Positions 9,202 to 17,952 of a DNA stretch of 64,000 nt are shown here, piece by piece. Source of the DNA: Halioglobus sp. Its GTDB lineage: Bacteria > Pseudomonadota > Gammaproteobacteria > Pseudomonadales > Halieaceae. Position 1 is the first letter of the stretch. Every line of letters starts with the position of its first letter. The position numbers were made by a program, and so were the translations under genes. The DNA lies in contig PABK01000013.1 of assembly GCA_002699145.1 (NCBI GenBank), forward strand, positions 1-64,000, in the 5' to 3' direction. Under the pieces are notes generated by a model. It was not told where the DNA came from. It saw only the letters and a list, made by a program, of their open reading frames with translations, and did no database searches.

Positions 9202-9993
9202 CTAGACAAAACTGCAGCTGCAGCCGCCGACACCCTCGATCTCCAGCGCCATGCGGTCGCCGGCGACCACAGGGATCAGCGGCGCCAGCGAGCCGGACAG
9301 GATCACCTCGCCGGCGCGAAAGGGAATACCGAACTCTCCCAGTGTGTTGGCCAGCCAGGCCACGGCGGTGAGAGGGTTGCCCTGCACGGCGCTGCCGAGC
9401 CCCTCGGAGTGGTACTCGCCGTTCTTGAAAATAGTCATCTTCAGGTTGGGCAGGTCGAAATCCCGCGGGTCGACCTCGTTGCCGCCGAGCACGTACACGC
9501 CACAGGAGGCATTGTCCGCTACCGTATCCTCGATTTTAATCTGCCAGTCATCGATACGCGAGTCGACAATTTCGAAACAGGGCATGATGGTGGCGGTCGC
9601 GTCCAGCACGTCCTGTTCGGTCACGCCCGGCCCGGCCAGGTCGCGCTTCAGGCGAAACGCGATCTCGCCCTCGGCACGCGGCTGGATCAGGTTCCCGGCG
9701 ACGGGGATGGCGGCCCCGTCCGGGTACTCCATCGCATCGGTAAGAAACCCGAAGTCGGGCTGGAATACGCCGAGCATCTCCTGCACGGGCTTGCTGGTGA
9801 CGCCGATTTTCTTGCCGACGATGGTTTCGCCGTCCGCCTGCACGCGGCGCTCCACCATGCGCTGGCTGATATGGTAGGCGTCCTCGATGGTAATGCCGCT
9901 CTCGCGATCCGTGAGGGGCGGCAGGGTCCGCCCGGCGCGCAGCGCCTCGTAGAGCTCGTCTCCCAGGGCCTGTATACGCTCTTGCTGCATCAT
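9202..9993 (-). CDS. dmpE: 2-Oxopent-4-enoate hydratase
   Basis: A 263-residue member of the hydratase/decarboxylase family. It hydrates 2-hydroxypenta-2,4-dienoate to 4-hydroxy-2-oxovalerate. Metal-binding acidic residues lie in RAEGEIAFRL, with the VDSRIDDW and VADNASCGVY blocks following. It is distinguished from the related decarboxylase gene at 19021-19812 by closer resemblance to MhpD/DmpE. The start is one of two adjacent ATGs (9993 or 9990), preceded by AAGGTG. It is the first gene of the dmpE-F-G block, separated by about 75 bases from the upstream GST gene. Confidence 0.9.
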   Translation of the reverse strand: MMQQERIQALGDELYEALRAGRTLPPLTDRESGITIEDAYHISQRMVERRVQADGETIVGKKIGVTSKPVQEMLGVFQPDFGFLTDAMEYPDGAAIPVAGNLIQPRAEGEIAFRLKRDLAGPGVTEQDVLDATATIMPCFEIVDSRIDDWQIKIEDTVADNASCGVYVLGGNEVDPRDFDLPNLKMTIFKNGEYHSEGLGSAVQGNPLTAVAWLANTLGEFGIPFRAGEVILSGSLAPLIPVVAGDRMALEIEGVGGCSCSFV

Positions 9994-10067
9994 GTTTTCA
10001 ACACCTTTGACAGATCGGCGTATTCTACACGCCGGGGTGATAGTGAGAGTCTAATTTTTTGGTCAGA

Positions 10068-10688
10068 TCACTTCGAACTGGCGAAGCCAGTCGGGTAGGC
10101 GGCCTCCCAGGCCGGGCGCCGCCTGACTGCCTCGAACCAGCGGTACAGATTGGTAAACTCGCGCTCGACACCGGCACCGTAGGCCGCGGCCACTCCCACG
10201 CGCGCGGCCAGGGCACAATCCGCCGCACCGAACTGCGGGCCGAAAAATTCGCGGCCGGCGATACGGGCATCCAGCCACTGCTGGCAAACGCGCCAGTCCC
10301 GCTGCGCCTGTCGAATGACATCCTGGTCCCACTCGGCCGCGGGCCGGGAACGTTTCTCCTTCACCAGCTTGAACAGACAGGCGCCGAGCAGCCTGTCGGA
10401 GTAGGTGTGCAGGGAGCGGACCCGCACTTCCTCGGCCGCCGCGGTGGGAATCAGCCGCCCCGGCCCGTATCGCCGATCGAGGTAGTCGAGCATGACGCCC
10501 GACTCCCAGACAACAATGCCATTTTCGGACATGACGGGCACGGTACCACTCGGGCTCAGTTCCTGTACAACCGGGTGTCGCTCCCCCAGTCGTATGTCCA
10601 CACACTCGTAGTGCAGGGACAACTCCGCCAGCGCAAGTCGCACTTTCCAGCAGAACGGACAGTCTGTGCGCTGGTACAGTGTAATCAC
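10068..10688 (-). CDS. Glutathione S-transferase with CPFC motif
   Basis: A 206-residue GST. The N-terminal thioredoxin fold opens ITLYQRTDCPFCWKVRLAL; the CPFC pair makes it an omega/beta-like type with a catalytic Cys rather than Ser. SGTVPVM carries the cis-Pro, and ESGVMLDYLDRRYG binds the glutathione gamma-glutamyl group. An all-helical C-terminal domain follows. The GTG start at 10688 overlaps the TGA of the upstream GST as GTGA, giving translational coupling and fixing the start. Substrate unknown; cysteine-type GSTs commonly reduce glutathione adducts, so it could remove glutathione from a conjugate made by its partner (inference). Confidence 0.88.
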   Translation of the reverse strand: MITLYQRTDCPFCWKVRLALAELSLHYECVDIRLGERHPVVQELSPSGTVPVMSENGIVVWESGVMLDYLDRRYGPGRLIPTAAAEEVRVRSLHTYSDRLLGACLFKLVKEKRSRPAAEWDQDVIRQAQRDWRVCQQWLDARIAGREFFGPQFGAADCALAARVGVAAAYGAGVEREFTNLYRWFEAVRRRPAWEAAYPTGFASSK

Positions 10689-11479
10689 GCGGCGTCCAGG
10701 TGGGCCGATATCTTGTCCCAGGCAGTCGCGCCCCGGGCCCGGAGGTCCGCCAGCGTCTCTTCGGGAAAATCCCCCGCCACTGCCTGCTGGTAGGAAGCGC
10801 GACCCTGGCAACGCGCAAACCAGTCGCTGACCCGCGGGCAGTCACGCTCGAACAGCTCCGTCCAGTCGAACTGGTGCAGGGTCTGGAAATAAGGCGCCAG
10901 GCAGGCGTCGGCCAGGCTGAACTCGTCGCCGACCATCCACGGGTGGCGCCCCAGAACCTCTTCCATCTCGAGAATGGTCTTGCGATAGGTGTGCACCGCA
11001 TCGGCGACATCGGGCGCGTCCAGCCCGTGCGCGACCAGGCGCTTCTGCCGCTCGCGACGGGGTTTTTCAGGGATTCGCTCGAGAATGGCACTGCGCTCCT
11101 CCTCCGGCTTGGCCATCAACGCCGGACGCATCACCATGGGCCATTGGATAGTGCCGCAGGCCGGGTGAAGCTTGACGTCGACATGCTTCATCCAGAAGCG
11201 CATGCGCGAACGCTTCCAGGGGTCCGCCGGCCGCAGCGACTGACCGGGGAAGGCATCTTCCAGGTACTCGCAAATGATGCTGGACTCGATGACCGCCCTG
11301 CCCTCGTGGACGAGGGTCGGAACGACACCCAGCGGGTTGAGTTGCAGATACCACGGCTCCAGGTTTTCCTTGTCCTGCAAGCTGACGTGGTGAGGCGTCC
11401 ATTGCAGTGCTTTCTCGGCCAGCACGATGCGCACTTTTTGCGCGCAGGGCGACATGGGGTGTGTGTACAGTTCCAACAT
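10685..11479 (-). CDS. Glutathione S-transferase, LigF (beta-etherase)-like
   Basis: A 264-residue GST. The N-terminal fold has YTHPMSPCAQKVRIVLAEK, then NPLGVVPTLVHEG and ESSIICEYLEDAFP, followed by LRPADPWKRSRMRFW. This central stretch resembles LigF, the glutathione-dependent beta-aryl etherase of sphingomonads, and the broader GDAP1-like group. A long helical insertion (about 120-165) is also seen in that class. ATG 11479 is preferred over GTG 11485 because GGAGA is 8 bases upstream of it. The gene follows the isomerase by 2 bases and overlaps the next GST by 4. Beta-etherase activity is not proven; maleylacetoacetate-isomerase-like or dehalogenase roles are alternatives. Confidence 0.85.
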   Translation of the reverse strand: MLELYTHPMSPCAQKVRIVLAEKALQWTPHHVSLQDKENLEPWYLQLNPLGVVPTLVHEGRAVIESSIICEYLEDAFPGQSLRPADPWKRSRMRFWMKHVDVKLHPACGTIQWPMVMRPALMAKPEEERSAILERIPEKPRRERQKRLVAHGLDAPDVADAVHTYRKTILEMEEVLGRHPWMVGDEFSLADACLAPYFQTLHQFDWTELFERDCPRVSDWFARCQGRASYQQAVAGDFPEETLADLRARGATAWDKISAHLDAA

Positions 11480-11481
11480 GT

Positions 11482-12075
11482 TCACGCTCTCCTCAAGCGA
11501 AGTTCACGCAGGTGATCCAGCACGTACTCGATGCGATCCGAGCCCCAGAACAGTTCCTCGCCGATGCGGAAACTGGGCACCCCGATCAGGCCCAGGCGCT
11601 GGGCCTCGTCCCAGTTTGTCTCCAGCACGGCAAGGCGGTCCGGGTCGGTTGCCGCCGCACGCACGTCATCCCGCTCCAGGCCGACCCGGTCGGCGACCTC
11701 CAGCAGTACCTGTTCCTCACCGATATCCAGGCCCTGGGCCCACTCGGCGCGCATGGTTTCGACGATCCAGGGACGCAGCAGGCCTTTTTCCTCTGCCAGC
11801 AGCGACACGGCGCCGGCGGGGGTGGGGTCTGTGGACAGCGGTGGCGGATTCATGGGAATGCCCATCTTCGCCGTTATCCTGCGCACATCCTGCCGGGTCA
11901 GCGGCACCTTGACCTTCGCGCGCTCCGGCGAGGAACGCCCCGACCATCCTCCCAGGGGGCGCCAGACAAGCCGCGCATGGTAGTCATCAAAGATACTGAA
12001 CAGCGTCTTCGAGGCGATATAGCAGTAGGGACTACGAAAGTTGAAATACAGTGTTACGTCAACGGGTTCAATCAT
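11482..12075 (-). CDS. 2-Hydroxychromene-2-carboxylate isomerase-like (kappa GST/DsbA fold)
   Basis: A 197-residue protein of the HCCA isomerase/DsbA family. It begins with the glutathione-site motif LYFNFRSPYCYIASKTL (the SPY triad is diagnostic). It ends with IGVPSFRIGEELFWGSDRIEYV, where the cis-Pro and the GSDR signature match the family. In naphthalene catabolism the enzyme uses glutathione for cis-trans isomerisation of a ring-opened product. No naphthalene genes are present here, so the substrate is open; a glutathione-dependent step on a ring-cleavage intermediate is the contextual guess. It is the first gene of a tight three-gene block with two GSTs. The start was set at the ATG opening the conserved fold; an upstream extension falls in a terminator hairpin. 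Confidence 0.82.
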   Translation of the reverse strand: MIEPVDVTLYFNFRSPYCYIASKTLFSIFDDYHARLVWRPLGGWSGRSSPERAKVKVPLTRQDVRRITAKMGIPMNPPPLSTDPTPAGAVSLLAEEKGLLRPWIVETMRAEWAQGLDIGEEQVLLEVADRVGLERDDVRAAATDPDRLAVLETNWDEAQRLGLIGVPSFRIGEELFWGSDRIEYVLDHLRELRLRRA

Positions 12076-12090
12076 TCTGTGTACACCTTG

Positions 12091-12138
12091 AAAAAAGCCA
12101 GGTACGCCGCCGCGGCCCCAGGGCCCGGCGAGCGTACC
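12091..12138 (-). terminator. Strong intrinsic terminator after the DUF1329 gene
   Basis: GGTACGC (12101-12107) pairs with GCGTACC (12132-12138), extended inward by CGCCG/CGGCG across a one-base bulge. On the minus strand six T follow (12091-12096). It stands 20 bases past the DUF1329 stop and 16 bases before the isomerase start. It would therefore separate the envelope cassette from the isomerase/GST/dmpEFG genes, or act as a partial terminator between them. Confidence 0.7.
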
Positions 12139-12157
12139 GGCAATCACCCGAACGGGA

Positions 12158-13468
12158 TCAGCGGCCAGTGGCGCGCATGTTCTGCACCGTAAACAGCTTG
12201 ACCGGGTTCAGGGACGGATCGACCTGTCCCTTGAACTGCCCTGTCGTACAATGCGAGGCCTGCACATCCAGCATGGAAAACGCGTCATCGATGGCGACAC
12301 CGGTGCCCTTGTTCTTGGGCAGGTGATGATCCGGGTGCGCCTGCCCGATGATCCAGGACTTCCACAGGTCACCCTTGCGGTCGTAGATCAGGGTGCGCGG
12401 CAGCGTAAACGTCTGCGCATCCACATAGTGCACACGACGGCTGATCGGGTGGTTGTCGTCTATCGGGTCCGCTTCGAGCACATAAACCTTGCGCAATTGC
12501 CAGGTGATGTTCGGGAAGCAGCCGCCCTTGCCGCCGAAGTCCACGAACTGGTATCCGTCCTTCTCCTCGAGATCGGTGGCGAGCTGCATATCGTTGTGGT
12601 TGTAAAAGGGCAGCAGAATATTTTTCGTGCCCTGGTAGCTCCAGTTCATATCCGAGATGCGGCCGTTATAGCCCTCGAAGTCCTCGATCATGATGTCCGC
12701 TCCGAGGAAGGAGTCGGTGATCTGGCCCGAGGAAAGGCGGCGCACCCGCCGTTGAAATCCCAGGTATAACCAGGTGTTGTCGCGCTTGAGGTCGTCCGAG
12801 GCACGGTGGATCAGCAACTGCGTATTCTTGACGTCGAAGGGCTCCAGCACCTGCACGTAGATGGCGCGAAAAAGGTCCGAGGGATTGTCCGGGAACTCCG
12901 GGATCGGCTCCTGGTTGACGCGGTGCTTGTAGTTGAGAAAGTGGAAATTGAACTTCAGCGTGCGCTCGATCTTGCCTGATTCCAGGTCGCGGTAGCGCCA
13001 GTAGAACGGGTAGATTGCGGCATTGTCGCCCCAGTTGTAGCCATACTTGTAGTTCCAGGCGAGCTTCTCGCCGGCGCGCGGGTCGTCGGCGCTGGGTTCT
13101 TCGGGAAAAGGCCGGCCGGCGACAAAGCCATCGATCTGGCCCAGCTCATCGCCCAGTACAACCTGCCCCAGCCCCTTGCGAGTGGCCTCGACGTAGTTGG
13201 GGTGCAGATCAAACGAGGTGGTCTCACCGACCACAATCTCCACCCAGCCCTTGCTGACCTGATCGAATATCGCCGGGTCCAGCACCTCCCGGAACCGGGC
13301 CACGTTGGCGCTGTCGATGGTTATGCCCACTTCCAGGCCCGGGGCGGTGGGCGCCCCATCGCGGTAGGGATAGAACGAGCGCTCCACGTCTTCCAGCGTG
13401 GCGGCGCCAGCAAGCCCTGCTCCCATGGCAGCCGCCAGGGCAAAACTCATCATCGTTTTCTTCAACAT
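12158..13468 (-). CDS. DUF1329 periplasmic/outer-membrane protein
   Basis: A 436-residue secreted protein with a signal peptide ending about GLAGA. The DUF1329 signature is clear: NYKYGYNWGDNAAIYPFYWR, NYKHRVNQEP, RRVRRLSSGQITDSFLGAD, and a C-terminal block with DRKGDLWKSW and FSMLDVQ. The fold is predicted to be LolA/LolB-like (a half barrel with a hydrophobic cavity), so a role in shuttling a hydrophobic ligand is likely. DUF1329 genes nearly always lie next to DUF1302 genes, as here (31 bases downstream). AGGAG sits 12 bases before the ATG. Biochemical function is unknown. Confidence 0.9.
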   Translation of the reverse strand: MLKKTMMSFALAAAMGAGLAGAATLEDVERSFYPYRDGAPTAPGLEVGITIDSANVARFREVLDPAIFDQVSKGWVEIVVGETTSFDLHPNYVEATRKGLGQVVLGDELGQIDGFVAGRPFPEEPSADDPRAGEKLAWNYKYGYNWGDNAAIYPFYWRYRDLESGKIERTLKFNFHFLNYKHRVNQEPIPEFPDNPSDLFRAIYVQVLEPFDVKNTQLLIHRASDDLKRDNTWLYLGFQRRVRRLSSGQITDSFLGADIMIEDFEGYNGRISDMNWSYQGTKNILLPFYNHNDMQLATDLEEKDGYQFVDFGGKGGCFPNITWQLRKVYVLEADPIDDNHPISRRVHYVDAQTFTLPRTLIYDRKGDLWKSWIIGQAHPDHHLPKNKGTGVAIDDAFSMLDVQASHCTTGQFKGQVDPSLNPVKLFTVQNMRATGR

Positions 13469-13499
13469 TGTCCTGATCTCCTGGTTCTGATGTTATTGA

Positions 13500-15452
13500 C
13501 TAGAAGCGATAGCGCAGGGTCAGCTGGATTTCGTCCTCCTGGCTGGCGCTGCCCAGCGGCCCCGAGCGAAAGCGACCCAGGGGTTCAATGCCGCCAAGGC
13601 CCAGGGAACCCGTCTGGGTCGGCGGGCCGGTGAAACCCGGGAACGGGTTACAGCTGCGGCAGTCGTCGAACTGCTGGTCGCCCATGTCGTCGCCGAACTT
13701 GATGTTTGCGCCAAATATCAGGCGCCAGTTGTCGCTGATGAGCCAGTCCACCGAGGGCGCAAATGTCCCCGCCTCGGCCTCGTAGTCCCAGGCAGTAATG
13801 ATCTGCGGGCTGATCGTGTCGGACTTGTACCAGCCCTTCACCAGCAGGGTGAAAGTGTAGTTGTCTTCCCAGTTCGGTATGCCCACGTCGCCAAGAGGCG
13901 CCTTTTCCAGTTCGTGATCCAGCATGTGCTCGCCAAATATCTGCCCTGAAATGAGGAAAGCCCGCGTTTTGTTGAGGAAGGGAATGAAGGTATTGCGGTC
14001 CATACCCAGCACCCAGCGGAACATATCCGAGTCGGAATAGAGCTTGTCATCGAGGGTATTGACGAACTCCTCGCCCTGCGTATAGGTCGCCTCAACACGG
14101 AAGACCGTCTTTATCGGATCGACATAGAAATCCAGTGAACCGCCGAAAAGGTCCACCTCCGGGAATGCTATATCGAAGGCGATCAGCCGGTCCCACACCC
14201 CGACCTCCCCGGTGAAGGGGTTCATGGCCTCGATGCCACCGCGCAATACCGGCAACTGCTGGAAGAAGTGGTAGTAGTTGAGCGAGAAACCAACGCTGTT
14301 ATACACACCCTCGAGCTTGATACCACCCTGGGTGTTGTCCAGTTCCCAGTCAGGCAGGTCCACCTGGCGGATGCCGATAACGCCGGGGCCGAAATCGGCG
14401 GCGACCAGCCCGGGATCGCCGGCATCGGGCAGCGGCGCACCGGCGTCGATCAACGCCTGGGCGGGAACGAAATTGGACACCGTACAGCCGTTCTCCCAGC
14501 AGTTGTTCATGGCGCGGAAGAAGGAGCCTGCGTCGAGAATCGAGTAAGGGGTACCGCCCTGCCCCAGTGAGTTGGGCCGAAACTCGTCGAAGTTCCACAC
14601 CAGTTGCAGGTTGAGGTCCTCAAACGTGTCCGTCGCGCCCCAGCGGTATTCTGCCGTGGCAATCCACTGTGGAATACGGATGTCCTCCAGCTCGTCGTAG
14701 ATGTTGTGCCGGGAGTAATCGACCGGGTTGATGATGTCCAGCACCCGGAACAGGTCAGTCCGGCCCCATACCACCTGTTGCTTGCCGACGCGCAGGAACA
14801 ACTCTGACATGTCCCCGGTGGGGATAGACCCCTCCAGGTAGAGCTCGCGAATCCAGTCCAGATACTTGTTGAATTCCGGGAAGCGCAGGTCGTTCTTGTC
14901 GTAGTCCAGGTAATCGTCCAGGCCACAGCCACGTCCATCCTCGTCGCAGGGGCGCACCGGGACACCGATAGTGACTCCGCCCTGCGGACTGTGAAAGTCC
15001 TCGCCCAGCACCTTCAGGCCATCATTGGGGTTGCTCGCCAGGTCGAAGCCAAAACCCGGACCGGCCCCGGCGCCCAGAATGGACTGGCCCCACGGTGACG
15101 AACCGTCCCCGCCGTAGATCAGCTGTGCATTGCTGCTGCCGAAGTTCTGGAAACTGCGCGGGCCGCCAGCGTCGTCGCCGAACTCCCCCTCGTTGAGGTC
15201 ATAGGTTGCATCGTAGGTGCCGCGCAAGGTGCCGCTGACGCGAAAGTCGCTGAGGCCGAATTTCCTGCCGAAGTCCTTGCTGAACTCGAACTGGCCCGTG
15301 TTGCGCGACTTGGATATGCCGGGGCCGTCACGGTAGTAGGTGGCGTTCTCGACGAACCCCGCGGTGTCCCACTCACCTTCCTGCGCGGCCACGGGCATCG
15401 CCAGCAGCACTGCGCCGCTGAGCATGATTACGAGCGTACTTATCTTTTTCAT
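13500..15452 (-). CDS. DUF1302 outer membrane beta-barrel protein
   Basis: A 650-residue protein with a signal peptide ending PVAAQ and a predicted large beta-barrel. The C-terminal strand LTLRYRF ends in Phe, as for BAM substrates. DUF1302 family signatures are present: LREL-like entry YLEGSIPT, LFLRVGKQQVVWGRTDLFRVLDIINP, and RIPQWIATAEYRWG. A disulfide-capable pair (DDCRSCNPFPG) lies near the C-terminus. The family is found in aromatic, steroid and terpene degraders and is thought to act as an outer membrane channel with DUF1329 and an MMPL permease. It precedes DUF1329 and follows the permease. GGGGA 8 bases before the ATG supports the start. Confidence 0.9.
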   Translation of the reverse strand: MKKISTLVIMLSGAVLLAMPVAAQEGEWDTAGFVENATYYRDGPGISKSRNTGQFEFSKDFGRKFGLSDFRVSGTLRGTYDATYDLNEGEFGDDAGGPRSFQNFGSSNAQLIYGGDGSSPWGQSILGAGAGPGFGFDLASNPNDGLKVLGEDFHSPQGGVTIGVPVRPCDEDGRGCGLDDYLDYDKNDLRFPEFNKYLDWIRELYLEGSIPTGDMSELFLRVGKQQVVWGRTDLFRVLDIINPVDYSRHNIYDELEDIRIPQWIATAEYRWGATDTFEDLNLQLVWNFDEFRPNSLGQGGTPYSILDAGSFFRAMNNCWENGCTVSNFVPAQALIDAGAPLPDAGDPGLVAADFGPGVIGIRQVDLPDWELDNTQGGIKLEGVYNSVGFSLNYYHFFQQLPVLRGGIEAMNPFTGEVGVWDRLIAFDIAFPEVDLFGGSLDFYVDPIKTVFRVEATYTQGEEFVNTLDDKLYSDSDMFRWVLGMDRNTFIPFLNKTRAFLISGQIFGEHMLDHELEKAPLGDVGIPNWEDNYTFTLLVKGWYKSDTISPQIITAWDYEAEAGTFAPSVDWLISDNWRLIFGANIKFGDDMGDQQFDDCRSCNPFPGFTGPPTQTGSLGLGGIEPLGRFRSGPLGSASQEDEIQLTLRYRF

Positions 15453-15522
15453 AGGGCTTTCCCCTTTTCTCGTTTTCGGTTATCTACTTGCGGATAAACA
15501 GCCGGCCAGATCTGCCGGCCAG

Positions 15523-17952
15523 CTACACCGCCAATGGTTTGGCATTCGCTTCCCGTACCGGCTGCGGCGCCGGTTGTGCGCTGACTATAAAAGCCGGCCT
15601 GAACCTGACGATCCACGCCGGTACGAGGCTGGCGGCCGCCCATGCGTTCAGAATCAACATCACCACGAGCAGCAGGGCCGCGTCGGCCTGGAAACGCAGG
15701 TCCGAAACGAAGGCCCACATCACCACACCACCGATCAGCGCTGTCGCGGTAAACGCGATCGCCTTGCCTGTCGTGGCAATGGCCTTGCGGATACCGGCGC
15801 CCAGCTCGCCTCCCGCCCGGGAGGTCTCCTCGCGCACCCGGTCCATCATGTAGATGGAGTAGTCGATACCCACCCCGATCCCCACGGCGATGATGGGCAC
15901 GGTATTCACGTCGATACCGATACCCACCACACCCATGTAGGCGTAGGTGGCAACGGTGCAGAACGTCATCACCAGGAACATCAGCCAACCCGCGTGCACG
16001 GACCAGTAGAACAGCGTGACAAAAAGGAAGATCAACGCCATGGCCGCGGGAATGATGATCATGTTGCTTTCGAAGGCGGCCTCATTGATGGCGGCGGTCA
16101 CGCCGATGGGACCACCCGCGAGGCGCATCTCCAGCCCCTCGACCTGGTTGGCGGGATCGTTGATCCACTCCTTGGCCATGTAAATCGCGCGACGCAGGGT
16201 TTCGCCCTTGTGATCCTTGTAGAAAAACACCAGGTTGGCGGTCTGGTCGTCAGTGTCGACGAATTCCTTGAGGGCACCCGGAATCGGGCTGGAGGCCATG
16301 AATGCAAACATCAGGCCACCCACGTAGCTGCTCTCATCGGGAATGACCGCCCAGCGCGGGTCGTCGTTGTGCAGTATCTGGTTCACCTGCTTGACCAGGT
16401 CCGGTATGCCCTTGCTGCCGCCCATATCCGGGTCCGCCAGCATGTGCACCTGGAAATCCTGCAGGGCGCGTAACACTTCCGGCCGCTTCATGCCGCCCGG
16501 CTCGGAGGTGCGCGCCACCACGTACATTTCCTCGGAGCCGGGGAAGTGCTCGTTGATGTTTTTCGACGACACGTTGTAGTCATGGTCCGGGTAGAGAATC
16601 GGGGAACCTGGTTCGGATTCGCCGATTTGCACACGGGAACTGAGCGCTGCGCCGCCGACATAAACACCCAGCGCCAGCAGCAGGATGGCGAGGGAGCCGC
16701 CGCGACTACTGACGATGCGCGCGGTAGCGGCGAGGATGCCCCGGTCCGCCGCAGATGCTACAGCGCCGCGCTGGCGGCTCAATGGCAAAAGCGACAGGAC
16801 CAGCGGTACTGCTATCAGCACTGTAACGACCACGCTGCCCGCCCAGATCGAGGCGTAGATGCCGAGCTTGACATTGATCGGCGAGGAACCCAGCGAAATC
16901 AACAGCAGACCCACGGCATCCGAAACGATACCCAGCGTGCCGGGACGAAACAGGGTCTCGAAGGTGCGCCGCGCCGCATCGTGGTTGTCTGCGGCCTGGC
17001 CCGCCTCCAGGTAGTAGCGCTCCACCAGCTGGATGCCGTGGGACATGGCCCGCGCCGTGATCAGGAAGGGGATCACCAGCGTCAGGGGGTCGAGGTTGTA
17101 GCCCAGCAGGGATACGATTCCCAGGCCCCAGGTAGCCGAGATCAGCACGCCGACGAGTGGCAGCAGGATGCCGTACACCCGGGTGCGAAAATACGCCAGC
17201 AACAGGGCGAGCAGGATGGCCATGGTGAGCAGGAATATCTGCAGGATCTGGCCCAGGTAGCTGTAGACCCAGCCCATCAGGACCGGCTGGCCGGTCGCGT
17301 AAATATGCACGCCGGGCGCGCTTTCCACTGAGCGCAGCTGTTCCACCTCCGCCTTGAGTTCGCCCAACTGGCGGAAAATTTTCACGTAGTCGAGCTGCCC
17401 CTCGTTGAAAGTGCCGCGGACCAGGGCGGATTTCAGGTCAGGCGAGACCAGCAGGCCGTACACCGAGGGGTTTGCCATGACGTCCAGGCGCAGTTGGTCG
17501 AGCTGCTGCTGGCTCATGTGCGGATACAGCGGATCGTAGTAGGCGGTGGAGTTCATGTTGCCCAGTTCGGTCAGCCAGGTCTTGCGCACGGTGCGGTGGG
17601 TGAGACTGCGCACAAGGTTGTGGTTGACGCCGGGTAGCGAGTCCACGCCCTGGGTGAGCCGGTGCAGGCGCGCCAGCACATCGGCAGCGAAAATGTCGCC
17701 CTCTTCCACCGACAACGCGATCACCACATTGTTGGCGCCGCCGAAAGTATCCTTTACATCGTTATGCAGCTGTATGTAGGGATGCTCCTGCGGCAGCAGA
17801 TCGGCGAAGTTCGAGTACATTTCCAGGTAGGGTATGCGACTGGCGAAGAACAGGGTCGCCAGGAGGATAGCGGCGAGAAACATCCGCGGGTGATAGAAGA
17901 CGAATGTCTCCACCGTGGCAAAGAAGCGGCTGATCATGCTGTCCCGGTTCAC
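15523..17952 (-). CDS. MMPL/RND-family transporter
   Basis: An 809-residue inner membrane protein with the MMPL/RND plan. TM1 is near residue 25, a large periplasmic loop (to about 230) follows, then TM2-TM6 with VLMGWVYSYLGQILQIFLL and FLITARAMSHGIQLVERYY, a second loop, and TM7-TM12. The conserved GIGVGIDYSIYMMDRVREE is the RND/MMPL TM10 acidic motif. It is of the single-gene type (cf. hydrophobe/HAE3 RND). The start is GTG at 17952: GGGAG lies upstream and it forms a GTGA overlap with the YCF48 gene. Related permeases export or import lipids and hydrophobic compounds; context suggests passage of an aromatic substrate or toxic intermediate, direction unknown. Confidence 0.9.
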   Translation of the reverse strand: MNRDSMISRFFATVETFVFYHPRMFLAAILLATLFFASRIPYLEMYSNFADLLPQEHPYIQLHNDVKDTFGGANNVVIALSVEEGDIFAADVLARLHRLTQGVDSLPGVNHNLVRSLTHRTVRKTWLTELGNMNSTAYYDPLYPHMSQQQLDQLRLDVMANPSVYGLLVSPDLKSALVRGTFNEGQLDYVKIFRQLGELKAEVEQLRSVESAPGVHIYATGQPVLMGWVYSYLGQILQIFLLTMAILLALLLAYFRTRVYGILLPLVGVLISATWGLGIVSLLGYNLDPLTLVIPFLITARAMSHGIQLVERYYLEAGQAADNHDAARRTFETLFRPGTLGIVSDAVGLLLISLGSSPINVKLGIYASIWAGSVVVTVLIAVPLVLSLLPLSRQRGAVASAADRGILAATARIVSSRGGSLAILLLALGVYVGGAALSSRVQIGESEPGSPILYPDHDYNVSSKNINEHFPGSEEMYVVARTSEPGGMKRPEVLRALQDFQVHMLADPDMGGSKGIPDLVKQVNQILHNDDPRWAVIPDESSYVGGLMFAFMASSPIPGALKEFVDTDDQTANLVFFYKDHKGETLRRAIYMAKEWINDPANQVEGLEMRLAGGPIGVTAAINEAAFESNMIIIPAAMALIFLFVTLFYWSVHAGWLMFLVMTFCTVATYAYMGVVGIGIDVNTVPIIAVGIGVGIDYSIYMMDRVREETSRAGGELGAGIRKAIATTGKAIAFTATALIGGVVMWAFVSDLRFQADAALLLVVMLILNAWAAASLVPAWIVRFRPAFIVSAQPAPQPVREANAKPLAV

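Noticed and set aside
10022-10027. TAGAAT as a -10 box for dmpE on the minus strand
   Set aside because: No -35 element at 16-18 bases and no TG extension; not better than chance.
10063-11091. Minus-strand frame of 342 codons overlapping both GST genes
   Set aside because: It is a shifted frame of two genuine, translationally coupled GST genes and contains no domain.
15501-15519. GCCGGC-CAGATCTG-CCGGC hairpin between the MMPL and DUF1302 genes
   Set aside because: Imperfect, lacks a T tract and lies between co-oriented genes that appear to be one transcript; too weak to annotate.
15340-16473. Long plus-strand open frame (377 codons) opposite the MMPL and DUF1302 genes
   Set aside because: His/Gly/Arg-rich composition, no domain pattern, and entirely antisense to two well-supported genes. 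Typical of high-GC shadow frames.
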